From assembly GCA_964424565.1 (NCBI GenBank), contig CAYRIZ010000002.1:1-64000 (forward strand): a stretch of 64,000 nt of DNA, in the 5' to 3' direction. Shown in pieces: positions 1 to 8,610 of this stretch (position 1 is the stretch's first letter; each line of letters opens with the position of its first letter). This DNA is from Avisuccinivibrio sp964424565 (GTDB lineage: Bacteria; Pseudomonadota; Gammaproteobacteria; Enterobacterales; Succinivibrionaceae). Made by a program: the position numbers and the translations under genes. The notes beneath the pieces are model-generated. The model saw only the letters and a program-made list of their open reading frames with translations, did no database searches and was not told the origin of the DNA.

Positions 1-39
1 TCACTTACGGATCATCTTACGCAATAAAGCCGGATCTTC

Positions 40-402
40 TTAACGATAGCCAACATCTTGGCGTACCCCCTGACCGTTATAATACATAATCCCCAAATTG
101 AACTGTGCATCAGCAAGTCCCTGCGCTGCAGCCTTTTCAAAACACTGCCGCGCTTGGTCATAATTTTGAGGTACTCCCTGGCCCTTGACGTACATTAACC
201 CCAGATTGAACTGTGCCATAGCATTTCCCAGTGCCATAGCCTTTTCATACCATAAAGCAGCATCCTTATATTTGCCACTTTCGTAATATTGTTTTCCTAA
301 CTGAAACTGAGAGGCAGAATCACCACGTTCAGCTTCAAACTTTGGTAGTTGAGCAGACTTCTCAGATGAAAACCCCAGAATTGACAATAATCTGCGCAGC
401 AT
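40..402 (-). CDS. Short Sel1-repeat (TPR-like) protein, possibly truncated
   Basis: A 120-residue protein of unknown specific function. Sel1 repeats are about 36-residue helical hairpins that usually mediate protein contacts. Residues 27-62 form a first, imperfect repeat, 63-98 a typical repeat with the GQGVPQ turn, and the third stops just after its GQGVRQ turn, so its second helix is missing. No signal peptide or membrane segment is seen. The stop is TAA at 40-42; the same frame stays open for twelve more codons to a TGA at positions 1-3, so a recent nonsense mutation or a naturally short protein are both possible. It lies downstream of groEL behind a terminator, so it is probably a separate unit. 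Confidence 0.7.
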   Translation of the reverse strand: MLRRLLSILGFSSEKSAQLPKFEAERGDSASQFQLGKQYYESGKYKDAALWYEKAMALGNAMAQFNLGLMYVKGQGVPQNYDQARQCFEKAAAQGLADAQFNLGIMYYNGQGVRQDVGYR

Positions 403-558
403 GGCACACCTCGACTAAAACTAAATGGGAACAACTTGATTTTACCCTCAGCCTGCAGGCAATGCCATCTGCTGCACTAAGTGCAGACCACCTGTACTGT
501 GAAATGAATCCCATTATGCGGCACAGACACAGATTCAGTCCGCCCCATAGACGCAGAA

Positions 559-580
559 AGCCCGGGCTTATACCCGGGCT
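559..580 (-). terminator. Probable groESL terminator
   Basis: An 8-bp GC-rich stem (559-566 with 573-580, loop 567-572) lies about 40 bases past the groEL stop. On the minus strand it is followed by a short, weak T run. Confidence 0.6.
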
Positions 581-620
581 TCAAACTGATTTATGAAATC
601 TTAATACAGCGGAGGCCTGA

Positions 621-2264
621 TTACATCATGCCGCCCATTCCGCCCATTCCGCCCATGGCAGCCGGGTTCGGGGCATCGCTTTCCTTCTTGGGGGCGTCGG
701 CGATCATGCATTCGGTGGTGATCATCAGACCGGCAATGGAAGCGGCATACTGCAGAGCGCTGCGGGTAACCTTGGTAGGATCCAGAATACCCATGGCGAT
801 CATGTCACCGAACTCTTCAGTGGCAGCATTGTAGCCGAAGTTGCCCTCACCCTCGCGGACGCGGTTGGCGATCACGGAAGGCTCCTGGCCGGCATTGGCC
901 ACGATCTGACGCAGAGGGGCTTCCATGGCGCGCAGAGCAACCTTGATGCCCATGTTCTGATCTTCATTGTCGCCCTTGAGGCAGGCGATCTTGGAAGCAA
1001 CGCGGACTAAAGCCACACCACCGCCGGGAACCACACCTTCCTCAACAGCAGCGCGGGTAGCGTGCATGGCGTCCTCAACGCGGGCCTTCTTCTCCTTCAT
1101 CTCAACTTCAGTGGCAGCGCCAACCTTGATCACAGCTACACCGCCGGCCAGCTTGGCAACACGCTCCTGCAGCTTCTCACGATCGTAATCGGAGGTGCTC
1201 TCCTCGATCTGCTTTCTGATCTGGGCAACACGCTCTTCAATGGCCTGGCTGTCGCCGGCGCCGTTGATGATGGTGGTGTCGTCCTTGGTGATCACAACGC
1301 GCTTGGCCACGCCGAGGTCATCCAGGGTAGCCTTGTCGAGCTCGAGGCCGACTTCAGCGGAAATCACGCAGCCGCCGGTCAGGATGGCGATATCCTGCAG
1401 CATGGCCTTGCGACGGTCACCAAAGCCAGGGGACTTGACGGCAGCAACCTTGACGATGCCGCGCATATTGTTCACGACCAGAGTGGCCAGAGCCTCGCTC
1501 TCTACATCCTCAGCAATGATGAGCAGGGACTTGCCGGCCTTGGCTACGCCCTCGAGGATGCTCAGAATGTCGCGAATGTTGGAAATCTTCTTGTCGCACA
1601 GCAGAATGTACGGGTTCTCCAGCTCAACAGTGGCGGTATCAGCCTTGTTGATGAAGTAAGGGGAGAGGTAGCCGCGGTCGAACTGCATGCCTTCCACCAG
1701 ATCGAGCTGATCCTCGAGGCCCTGGCCGTCCTCAACGGTGATCACGCCGTCACGGCCGACGCTCTCCATGGCATCAGCGATCAGGTTGCCTACGGTCTCA
1801 TCGGAGTTGGCGGAAATGGTGCCTACCTGGGCAATGGCCTTCTTGTCAGAGCACTCGGTGGAGATGTTCTTGAGCTCTTCCACGGCAGCAGCCACAGCCT
1901 TGTCGATACCGCGCTTTAAATCCATGGGGTTCATGCCTGCGGCAACAGACTTCAGACCCTCGGTCACAATAGCCTGAGCTAAGACAGTAGCGGTGGTGGT
2001 GCCATCGCCGGCTGCATCATTGGCCTTGGAAGCAACTTCCTTAACCATCTGAGCACCCATGTTCTGGAACTTGCCCTCAAGCTCGATTTCCTTGGCCACA
2101 GTCACACCATCCTTGGTGATGAGCGGAGCACCGTAGCTCTTGTCGAGTACTACGTTGCGGCCCTTGGGGCCTAAGGTTACCTTAACGGCATTGGCTAAAA
2201 TATTTACGCCCTCAAGCATCTGTACACGGGCATCGTTGCCAAAAAATACTTCTTTAGCTGACAT
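621..2264 (-). CDS. groEL: Chaperonin GroEL (Hsp60), 547 aa
   Basis: ATP-driven cytosolic folding chamber working with GroES. The full-length sequence opens with MSAKEVFFGNDAR, carries the VTLGPKGRNV and DGTTTATVLA nucleotide-binding segments near residues 27-36 and 87-96, and ends in the flexible GGM-repeat tail typical of the family (GGMGGMGGMM). Length matches the usual 545-550 residues. It follows groES by 38 bases in the classic groESL operon and is read from the heat-shock promoter at 2695-2723. Several long open frames on the opposite strand are by-products of its codon bias. Confidence 0.99.
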   Translation of the reverse strand: MSAKEVFFGNDARVQMLEGVNILANAVKVTLGPKGRNVVLDKSYGAPLITKDGVTVAKEIELEGKFQNMGAQMVKEVASKANDAAGDGTTTATVLAQAIVTEGLKSVAAGMNPMDLKRGIDKAVAAAVEELKNISTECSDKKAIAQVGTISANSDETVGNLIADAMESVGRDGVITVEDGQGLEDQLDLVEGMQFDRGYLSPYFINKADTATVELENPYILLCDKKISNIRDILSILEGVAKAGKSLLIIAEDVESEALATLVVNNMRGIVKVAAVKSPGFGDRRKAMLQDIAILTGGCVISAEVGLELDKATLDDLGVAKRVVITKDDTTIINGAGDSQAIEERVAQIRKQIEESTSDYDREKLQERVAKLAGGVAVIKVGAATEVEMKEKKARVEDAMHATRAAVEEGVVPGGGVALVRVASKIACLKGDNEDQNMGIKVALRAMEAPLRQIVANAGQEPSVIANRVREGEGNFGYNAATEEFGDMIAMGILDPTKVTRSALQYAASIAGLMITTECMIADAPKKESDAPNPAAMGGMGGMGGMM

Positions 2265-2302
2265 TTAAATTTCTTCCTTTTAAATGAAAATCTGTGAACC
2301 GA

Positions 2303-2596
2303 TTATTCAGAGACAACAGCCAGGATGTCACTCTCAGACAGGATTAAGACATCCTCACCATCAAGGCGCTCTTTCTTGGTGCCGTAGCCTTCGTTGTAAA
2401 CAACGGTGTCACCTTCCTTTACGCACATAGGAGCATAGTTGCCGTTGTCGAGCAGACGGCCGTTGCCTACGGCGATCACTTTACCGCGGGTAGACTTTTG
2501 AGCGGCACTGCCGGTTAACACGATACCACCCTCAGACTTGGTCTCTACCTCAAAAGGCTTAACAATCACGCGGTCATATAAAGGAACTAATTTCAT
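2303..2596 (-). CDS. groES: Co-chaperonin GroES, 97 aa
   Basis: Heptameric lid of the GroEL chamber. It starts MKLVPLYDRVIVKP, has the mobile-loop segment around residues 16-34 (EVETKSEGGIVLTGSA), and ends with the usual beta-rich DVLILSESDILAVV. The 97-residue length is standard. A GGAG ribosome-binding site lies just upstream of the ATG. It is the first gene of the groESL operon, transcribed from the sigma-32-like promoter about 100 bases upstream. Confidence 0.99.
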   Translation of the reverse strand: MKLVPLYDRVIVKPFEVETKSEGGIVLTGSAAQKSTRGKVIAVGNGRLLDNGNYAPMCVKEGDTVVYNEGYGTKKERLDGEDVLILSESDILAVVSE

Positions 2597-2694
2597 CTTA
2601 TCACTCCGGATAAAGCGCTAAATTCTCAACGATCAGTATTAAGGACCTGATCTCTGTCCCGCTTCACAGCTGAAGCTCATTTCCAACACTCATC

Positions 2695-2723
2695 TAAATG
2701 GGGATCGATTTTCTGCTTTCAAG
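2695..2723 (-). promoter_or_regulatory. Sigma-32 (heat-shock) promoter of groESL
   Basis: On the minus strand CTTGAAA (2717-2723) is followed after exactly 13 bases by CCCCATTTA (2695-2703). This agrees almost perfectly with the RpoH consensus (CTTGAAA, 13-17 bases, CCCCATNT). No CIRCE inverted repeat was seen, so control is by sigma-32 rather than HrcA. Confidence 0.9.
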
Positions 2724-2793
2724 GGAATTTTTGTAATTTTTTTAATTTCTCCCCGCCGTCAGTGCCGCCGGCGCTGCCGGCGGATTTTTCCCC

Positions 2794-3858
2794 TCAGCGG
2801 TGAGCGGCGACGGAAGCAGCAGACGGGCCGGCGGCTGGAGCCGCAGCAGAGGCTGAAGCAGATCTCCCTGCCGTTTTGCCTGCTGCAGCCTGCGCCTGCT
2901 GCAGCCTGATTTCTTCCTTAAGTTCAGGGAATTTCTCCAGCAGATCCACAGACTCCGGGCGCTCCTCCCTGATGGTGACCTTGGAGCGTACGGTGACCGC
3001 CACTCCCAGCACTATCATCAAAGCTCCCACCACCTGAGCCAGGAGCAGGGTTTCCCCCAGGAACAGCACACCTACCAGAGCACCGGTCAGCGGCACTACA
3101 TATATGAAGGAACCGGCCTTGCTGGCACCCACATTGTTCACGGCCCAGTTCCAGCCCACAAAAGCGATCAGGCCGGAGCACAAAGTCAGGTAGGAAAAGC
3201 CGTAGAAGGCACCTGCAGACCAGGAGTAAACCTCCAGCGTGCCGGTCAGGGCACCAACTATAAAGCAGAAAGCTGCACCAAAAGCCCCGCTTACAGCATT
3301 TAAGGCCGCAGTCTTAACTTTGCCGTGGGTTTTCCAGCCCAGGATGATGTAGTAGGACCAGGCCACCTCACAGGCCACAATCAGCAGATCGCCTGTGTTG
3401 AACTGCAGCCCGAGCAGCAGCTCCAGTGATCCTTTGGTGACTATGCACAGGGCGCCGGCACAGGAGATCACTATACCCAGCCAGCCCACCCTGGTCAGAC
3501 GCTCGCCTATGAAGATAAAGGCCAGTACTGTGGTGGCGGTGGGACCTATGCTTTCAATCAGGGCGGCATTGGTGGCGGTGGTGTAATGCAGGCCGGTAAA
3601 AAGCAGGCCGTTGTGTACCAGAATGCCTACAAAACCCATGGCAGCCATCAGCAGCAGCATCTGTCGTGACATACGCAATTGTTTGGACTGCCCGGAGGCA
3701 AAAAGCCAGATGAACAGCAGCAGGGAAATAATCCCGAAGCGCATACCGGTAATCAACAGAGGAGAAAGGGAATTGGACAGAATCTTGCCACAGGCAGGGG
3801 TGGCACCCCAGATTACGGTCACCAGGACCAGCACGACATAATATTTTGCCTTGCTCAT
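2794..3858 (-). CDS. EamA/DMT-family membrane transporter with Ala-rich tail
   Basis: Inner-membrane protein of 354 residues with about ten hydrophobic segments in two EamA halves, as in drug/metabolite exporters of the RhaT/YdcZ superfamily; substrate unknown. The N-terminal VTVIWGATPACGKI and the helix around TTATNAALIESIGP are typical EamA signatures. The start at 3858 (MSKAKYY) is chosen because GAGGTG sits 4 bases before it; an ATG four codons upstream overlaps that site. The last 55 or so residues are a hydrophilic, then Ala/Ser-rich cytoplasmic extension not normal for the family. It stands alone between groESL and fxsA. Confidence 0.85.
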   Translation of the reverse strand: MSKAKYYVVLVLVTVIWGATPACGKILSNSLSPLLITGMRFGIISLLLFIWLFASGQSKQLRMSRQMLLLMAAMGFVGILVHNGLLFTGLHYTTATNAALIESIGPTATTVLAFIFIGERLTRVGWLGIVISCAGALCIVTKGSLELLLGLQFNTGDLLIVACEVAWSYYIILGWKTHGKVKTAALNAVSGAFGAAFCFIVGALTGTLEVYSWSAGAFYGFSYLTLCSGLIAFVGWNWAVNNVGASKAGSFIYVVPLTGALVGVLFLGETLLLAQVVGALMIVLGVAVTVRSKVTIREERPESVDLLEKFPELKEEIRLQQAQAAAGKTAGRSASASAAAPAAGPSAASVAAHR

Positions 3859-3971
3859 TTCACACCTCATGCATGGCAGCTTTCTGAGACTGCCTTAACA
3901 CAAGCCGCTTTTTTAAATTTTCAGGTTGGTTGGTTGAGATAGATATAAATGGTTGAAAAATAAAGAAAAAA

Positions 3972-4457
3972 TTAATCTTTGCCTTTACGATCGGCATCAT
4001 CCGGACGGTGATCGATCACCGTAAAGCGGATCTCTTCCTCCTCATCCACCCGGGTAAACTCCCCGTCTATGGTCTGCCCGCGCTGCGGACCGGAAGTATC
4101 GCGCCGGAAAGAAAAATGATTGGAATTTACCGTCACGGAGCCGGCAAACCGGCGTACCAGGAAATTTTCCACCTGAGGGATCAGCACCAAAATGGCCAGC
4201 ACATCGGAGATAAAGCCCGGAAAGATAAACAAAAAACCGGCCAGAGGCAGCCACAGCAGCCTGATGTTGATGTGGTGGGTTTCCTGCATCTGTGTCATGA
4301 GGGTTTTGGCCCGCATCTTGACCAGACAAGCGCCTATCACCATAGACAAAAACATCAGGCCTATGCACTGCAGAGCGCCGATGACAGAGCCGATCTGAAT
4401 CAGTACGATGAGTTCCAGAATGAACAAAGCGATAAAGATGAGGATAAAGCGTCCCAT
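3972..4457 (-). CDS. fxsA: FxsA-family inner-membrane protein
   Basis: A 161-residue membrane protein like E. coli FxsA, whose overproduction relieves F-plasmid exclusion of phage T7; the cellular role is unclear. It starts MGRFILIFIALFILEL and contains the conserved PLAGFLFIFPGFISDVLA segment, with about three or four membrane helices and a charged C-terminal tail rich in Asp/Glu. The start at 4457 is supported by AGGAGA three bases before the ATG; the frame is open for another 38 codons upstream without family similarity. In E. coli fxsA lies near groESL; here it is two genes away. Confidence 0.88.
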   Translation of the reverse strand: MGRFILIFIALFILELIVLIQIGSVIGALQCIGLMFLSMVIGACLVKMRAKTLMTQMQETHHINIRLLWLPLAGFLFIFPGFISDVLAILVLIPQVENFLVRRFAGSVTVNSNHFSFRRDTSGPQRGQTIDGEFTRVDEEEEIRFTVIDHRPDDADRKGKD

Positions 4458-4653
4458 GATGTCTCCTACGCCGCTGAAGCCGCACCAAATCCGGCAGTTC
4501 AAACCCAGTTCTGCCGCCTTCTGATCTGCGCCTATTGTACACGGCCGCCGGGCATTAAAACACCCCTGCATATGTGAATAAAATGTGAATTACAAAGCAC
4601 TTCAGCTGCCTTTACTTTAGTGGATCTGCAGGCATAATAAGGCGCAGTGGCAA

Positions 4654-6600
4654 ATGGATTTTATCTGCAGTTTTCACCCTGAAATGATGTTGAAAAACTT
4701 TCTCTTTACCCTGCTTGTTCTGCCGTTTACAGCAGTCCTTTACTTGGCATCTGCAGCGGCATCCGCAGCCGAGCCCGCCGAAGAAATTCAGGTGGCCGAT
4801 GATTTGTGGGCCTTATCCCAAAGTTTTGCCGGAGAGCCCCTGCCGGCTGAGACTCAGTCTGCTCCCTCCCCCGCCTCCCCCTTTGCCGTAACGCTGCTGC
4901 AGCAGGAACAGCAGCTGCAGGTCAGCATAAAGATGGCAGACGGCAGCTATATTTACCGTGACAGCCTCAAGGCTGAGGTAAACGGCCTGCAGCTGCAGCC
5001 GCAAATGCTGCCTGCAGGTACTAAGATTGAGGATATTCAGGGCACTCACGAGGTCTTTTTTACGGAGCTGTCCTTAACCTATGACCTCAGATCAGATTTT
5101 GCAGGGGCTGAGTTTAAATTCTCCAGTCAGGGCTGCAGTGCCGACGGCATCTGTTTCCCGCCGGCCACCCACACCATCAGGCTGCAGGATTTCGTGCCTT
5201 ATTCCTCTTCTGATACCAAACCTGCAGCAGCAGTCCTCCTCCCGGCAGAGCAGGCAGCTGGCAGTACTGCTGATACACAGACGACAGCAGCTCCTGATCC
5301 CGGGGTTACGCCCCTGCAGGCTGCTGCCGCCCCGGACGTACAGAACTGGTCTGCAGGCAGTGAAGATCAGCAGGTGCTGTCGCTGCTGGGAGACAATTTC
5401 ATACTGGGACTGGGACTGTGCCTGGTGCTCGGTCTGCTACTTGATCTCACCCCCTGTGTGCTGCCTATGCTGCCGGTGATTTCGGCCATGGCCGCCGGCT
5501 CAGCCCACTGCTCCCGGGCGCAGGTTGTCAGGCAGAATGCCGGATATGCCCTGGGTTTGTGCCTGGTTTACACCCTGCTGGGACTGCTTTTTGCTTCAGC
5601 CGGAGCTTATCTGCAGGGCATACTGCAGCATCCGCTCTTCATAGGCGCAGTATCTCTGGTGCTCTTACTGCTGGCTTTGGTATGCGCCGATGTGCTCAAA
5701 CTGCCGCAGGCCCGGCGCTTTAACAATTATCTGCAGAACTTTGCCGCCAGGCAGGAGCGCGGACGTTTTGGATCGGCGCTGATCCTGGGAGGAGTATCTG
5801 CTCTGATTGCCTCTCCCTGCACTTCAGCCCCGCTGGCCGGAGCCCTGCTTTATGTCATGCAGACGGGCAGCATGGCCAAAGGTGCCGCCGCCTTCTTCTG
5901 TATAGGTCTGGGCATGGCCGCCCCGCTCTTTGTAGTCGGTCTGTGCGGCTCCTCCCTGCTGCGGCGGTGCGGACGTTTCAGCCTGCAGATCAGAAAGCTG
6001 CTGGCGGTGCTGCTGGTGATTGCCGCCGTATATCTGCTGCGCAGCCTGCTGCCGCCGCAGCTGACGGCAGTACTGCTGGCGGCAGTGGCGGCCCTGGGTC
6101 TGCTCTTTGTGGGAGCCGCTCCGGCAATACAGCATTTAAGGCAGAAAAGTTATCTGCCGGCCCTGCTGCTGGCGGCAGTAAGTCTGGGACTTTTTCAGAC
6201 TATATTCTCGGCTCTTGCACCACGGGAGGCCCCTGCCGGTGCGCAGACCTTTATAGTAGTAGACAGTCTGGAGGAGCTGGCCGGCTTTAATGCAGACAAA
6301 GTGCTGCTTGATTTCACCGCTGCCTGGTGCACCAACTGCAAGACCATGGAAGCCAGAGTTTTTTCCGATCCTGAATTTACCCAAATGGCCAGGCAACTTA
6401 ATCTGACCCTGGTACAGTTTGACATCACCGATGTGGATGATCCCCGGGTGCAGGAAGCCATAGAGCGCTTCAAACTATTCGGCGTCCCCTATGTCATGGT
6501 GCTGGACCGCGGAGAAGTTAAGGCTGCCGCTGCCGGATATCAGGATCTGGAGCAAATCAGGAAACTGGCAGCTGATGCCCTGGCTTTAAATTGGAATTAG
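4654..6600 (+). CDS. dsbD: Thiol:disulfide interchange protein DsbD
   Basis: Inner-membrane reductase that moves electrons from cytoplasmic thioredoxin to periplasmic DsbC and DsbG. Domains in order: signal peptide (about residues 10-38), periplasmic alpha domain with the Cys pair in GCSADGICFPP (about 160-167), a long Ala/Gln/Thr-rich linker, the eight-helix membrane domain with Cys in DLTPCVLP (about 264) and SPCTSAP (about 388), and the C-terminal thioredoxin-like gamma domain with WCTNC (about 558) and the cis-Pro GVPYVMV. All six cysteines are present. At 648 residues it exceeds E. coli DsbD (565) mainly through the linker. An ATG 10-11 codons downstream could be the true start. Confidence 0.96.
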   Translation: MDFICSFHPEMMLKNFLFTLLVLPFTAVLYLASAAASAAEPAEEIQVADDLWALSQSFAGEPLPAETQSAPSPASPFAVTLLQQEQQLQVSIKMADGSYIYRDSLKAEVNGLQLQPQMLPAGTKIEDIQGTHEVFFTELSLTYDLRSDFAGAEFKFSSQGCSADGICFPPATHTIRLQDFVPYSSSDTKPAAAVLLPAEQAAGSTADTQTTAAPDPGVTPLQAAAAPDVQNWSAGSEDQQVLSLLGDNFILGLGLCLVLGLLLDLTPCVLPMLPVISAMAAGSAHCSRAQVVRQNAGYALGLCLVYTLLGLLFASAGAYLQGILQHPLFIGAVSLVLLLLALVCADVLKLPQARRFNNYLQNFAARQERGRFGSALILGGVSALIASPCTSAPLAGALLYVMQTGSMAKGAAAFFCIGLGMAAPLFVVGLCGSSLLRRCGRFSLQIRKLLAVLLVIAAVYLLRSLLPPQLTAVLLAAVAALGLLFVGAAPAIQHLRQKSYLPALLLAAVSLGLFQTIFSALAPREAPAGAQTFIVVDSLEELAGFNADKVLLDFTAAWCTNCKTMEARVFSDPEFTQMARQLNLTLVQFDITDVDDPRVQEAIERFKLFGVPYVMVLDRGEVKAAAAGYQDLEQIRKLAADALALNWN

Positions 6601-6895
6601 GTATTATTAAGACCTGAATAATATTACTTTGTAGTTTTGTATTTATTTTATAAGAAAATTACAGCCTTTTGAAAAACAAATATTTTGAGATGCAATTGGC
6701 AGTTATTTGTTTTTATGAAAGCTCATCACTATGATTAACCATAATCACATGATGGTGTCATATGATCCCGGTGATGAACAGCGACAGGCGTCACATTCAG
6801 GGGATGATTTAAGAAAATATAATATCACGTAGATTTAGGACGTTATAGTGTGCTGGTAAAAGCCCTGCATTGATAAAACAGAGGTCTCATGAATT
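6601..6895. other. AT-rich intergenic region upstream of the orphan gene
   Basis: About 295 bases clearly more AT-rich than the flanking genes. No RNA gene or clear hairpin was found. It presumably carries the promoter of the gene at 6896, but no convincing -35/-10 pair was found. Confidence 0.4.
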
Positions 6896-7666
6896 ATGTT
6901 TTCTATATTCTCCAAATTTCTTAATAATACAGTCGAACCAAATCCTTATGCTGATTTTCTAAAATCTTCAGAAGCCGATCCCTTCCTGACTTATCGTTAT
7001 GATCTTTCAGCACAGGATATTTACAGCGGCGCAGGATATTTTGAGGAGGCAGTAGGTTATGCTTCCAAAAAAGACTTCGTCAAAGCGGCAGAATATTATC
7101 ACTTGTCACTTTGCTGCAATGTCAATGCTACCTGCCTGCTGAACCTTGCCAGAATCAGAAAACTGCAGGCCAAATATATGGATGCATTTTACATGCTGTC
7201 TCTGGCCCGGGAACTGGCCCCCAAACAGGGCGGCCATTATAAGAAAAATATTGAAAATGAGTATAAACATCTGCTGCAGCTAGGCAAAGAATCCTTCCTT
7301 GTTCCGGCGTTGAGAGAAGAGAGCATAAGTGAAAAGTGTACCTCTGCTGAATTCGCCAATCTCCTCTTGGAGAATATACACAACGTGTTCCAAAATAATA
7401 AGCAGATGATCTTATATTTCTTTTATGACGAGCTGGATTCAATCATCAAATTCTGTGAAGATGACGAATATCCGGCAGTTAACAGAGTCATAGGGAACTT
7501 TAATCGCAGCGATATTGAGCTCAGTCTGCGGGCATCACTGAAGTTCATGCGAGCAATTGATGCCGTCAAAGAAACGACATATGCCCTGCTTGCAGCAAAT
7601 CCAGTCCGCAAGGCAAGGAACATAAGAACGCAGATAATACTCAGCTTATATAATGAATATTTTTAA
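6896..7666 (+). CDS. Hypothetical helical (TPR-like) protein, AT-rich orphan
   Basis: Function not recognised. The 256-residue product has no signal peptide or membrane helix. Residues about 45-125 look like tetratricopeptide-type helical hairpins (AAEYYHLSLCCN, ATCLLNLARIRKL, AFYMLSLARELAP). The remainder is helical and charged. GAGGT lies about ten bases before the ATG. Its base composition and use of ATA/AAT/TTA codons differ from neighbouring dsbD and kdsA, suggesting acquired DNA. It stands alone between an AT-rich leader and a terminator hairpin. Confidence 0.65.
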   Translation: MFSIFSKFLNNTVEPNPYADFLKSSEADPFLTYRYDLSAQDIYSGAGYFEEAVGYASKKDFVKAAEYYHLSLCCNVNATCLLNLARIRKLQAKYMDAFYMLSLARELAPKQGGHYKKNIENEYKHLLQLGKESFLVPALREESISEKCTSAEFANLLLENIHNVFQNNKQMILYFFYDELDSIIKFCEDDEYPAVNRVIGNFNRSDIELSLRASLKFMRAIDAVKETTYALLAANPVRKARNIRTQIILSLYNEYF

Positions 7667-7701
7667 CTGGCCTGAAAGTCCCGGAGAGCAGTAAAACCTG
7701 A

Positions 7702-7724
7702 ACAGCCGCTCTGAAGGCGGCTGT
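7702..7724. terminator. Convergent terminator hairpin
   Basis: An 8-bp stem ACAGCCGC/GCGGCTGT (7702-7709 with 7717-7724) lies between the ends of the orphan gene and kdsA, which converge here. T-rich stretches follow on both sides, so it may act in both directions. Confidence 0.6.
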
Positions 7725-7751
7725 ACTTACTGATTTTCCGTTTTTGTCAGC

Positions 7752-8597
7752 TTAAGGAATAACTACCTCAGGCTGGCTCTTGACCAGATCATCCAGCTGT
7801 TTGATCTGCTTTAAGAAAGGATCGAGCAGATTCAAAGGCAGGGCACTGGGACCGTCGCACAGGGCCTTGTCGGGATCGGGATGAGCCTCAATGAAGAGAC
7901 CGGCTATCTTCAAAGCCACACCGGCCTTGGAGAGATCGAGCACCTGCGAGCGTCTGCCACCTGAGGCCTTGGCATCGGGAGCACGGCACTGCAGGGAGTG
8001 CGTGGCATCGAAGATAATGGGAGCATTGCCGCTGACCTTCTTCATTACGCCGAAGCCGAGCATATCCACCACCAGATTGTCATAGCCGAACTGAGAGCCG
8101 CGCTCACACAGCATCACCTGCTCATTGCCGGCTTCCCTGAACTTCTCCAGAATATTGCCCACCTGGGCCGGAGCCATAAACTGCGGCTTTTTGACATTGA
8201 TGACTTTGCCGGTCATGCCCATGGAATGCACCAGATCCGTCTGTCTGGCCAGAAAAGCCGGCAGCTGCAGAATATCCACATGCTCTGCCACCAGATCACA
8301 CTGATAAGGCTCATGCACATCGGTGATGATGGAGACACCGTATTCCTTTTTGATGGCATCGAATATGGCCATGCCTTTTTCCAGTCCGGGACCGCGGTAT
8401 GAATGCAGGGATGAGCGGTTGGCTTTGTCAAAGCTGGCCTTAAAGATATAAGGCATATGGTACCGGCTGCACACTTCCATAAAAGTTTCGCAGGTCTGCC
8501 GGGCCAGTGCCAGATCTTCCAGCACATTGAGACCGCCGATGACGGCCAGCGGTTTGTCATTGGCCAGCTCAATATCATTTACCTGTATACACTGCAT
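7752..8597 (-). CDS. kdsA: 3-deoxy-D-manno-octulosonate 8-phosphate synthase
   Basis: Condenses phosphoenolpyruvate with arabinose 5-phosphate to make Kdo-8-phosphate for the LPS inner core. The 281 residues match the family: the N-terminal IGGLNVLED strand, the KASFDKANRSS segment, the ITDVHE motif and the FDATHSLQ motif near the C-terminal half are all visible. The ATG at 8597 has GAGGAG five bases upstream; an in-frame GTG two codons earlier overlaps that site. It is the last gene of a prfA-prmC-kdsA cluster, an arrangement also known from enterobacteria, and confirms a Gram-negative envelope. Confidence 0.97.
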   Translation of the reverse strand: MQCIQVNDIELANDKPLAVIGGLNVLEDLALARQTCETFMEVCSRYHMPYIFKASFDKANRSSLHSYRGPGLEKGMAIFDAIKKEYGVSIITDVHEPYQCDLVAEHVDILQLPAFLARQTDLVHSMGMTGKVINVKKPQFMAPAQVGNILEKFREAGNEQVMLCERGSQFGYDNLVVDMLGFGVMKKVSGNAPIIFDATHSLQCRAPDAKASGGRRSQVLDLSKAGVALKIAGLFIEAHPDPDKALCDGPSALPLNLLDPFLKQIKQLDDLVKSQPEVVIP

Positions 8598-8610
8598 AAA
8601 CACTCCTCAC

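Noticed and set aside
342..596. 84-codon plus-strand open frame between the Sel1 gene and groEL
   Set aside because: Overlaps the Sel1 gene on the opposite strand and the groESL terminator; no coding features.
1062..1919. Long plus-strand open frame opposite groEL
   Set aside because: It mirrors the codon bias of groEL on the other strand, has no ribosome-binding site and resembles no protein family.
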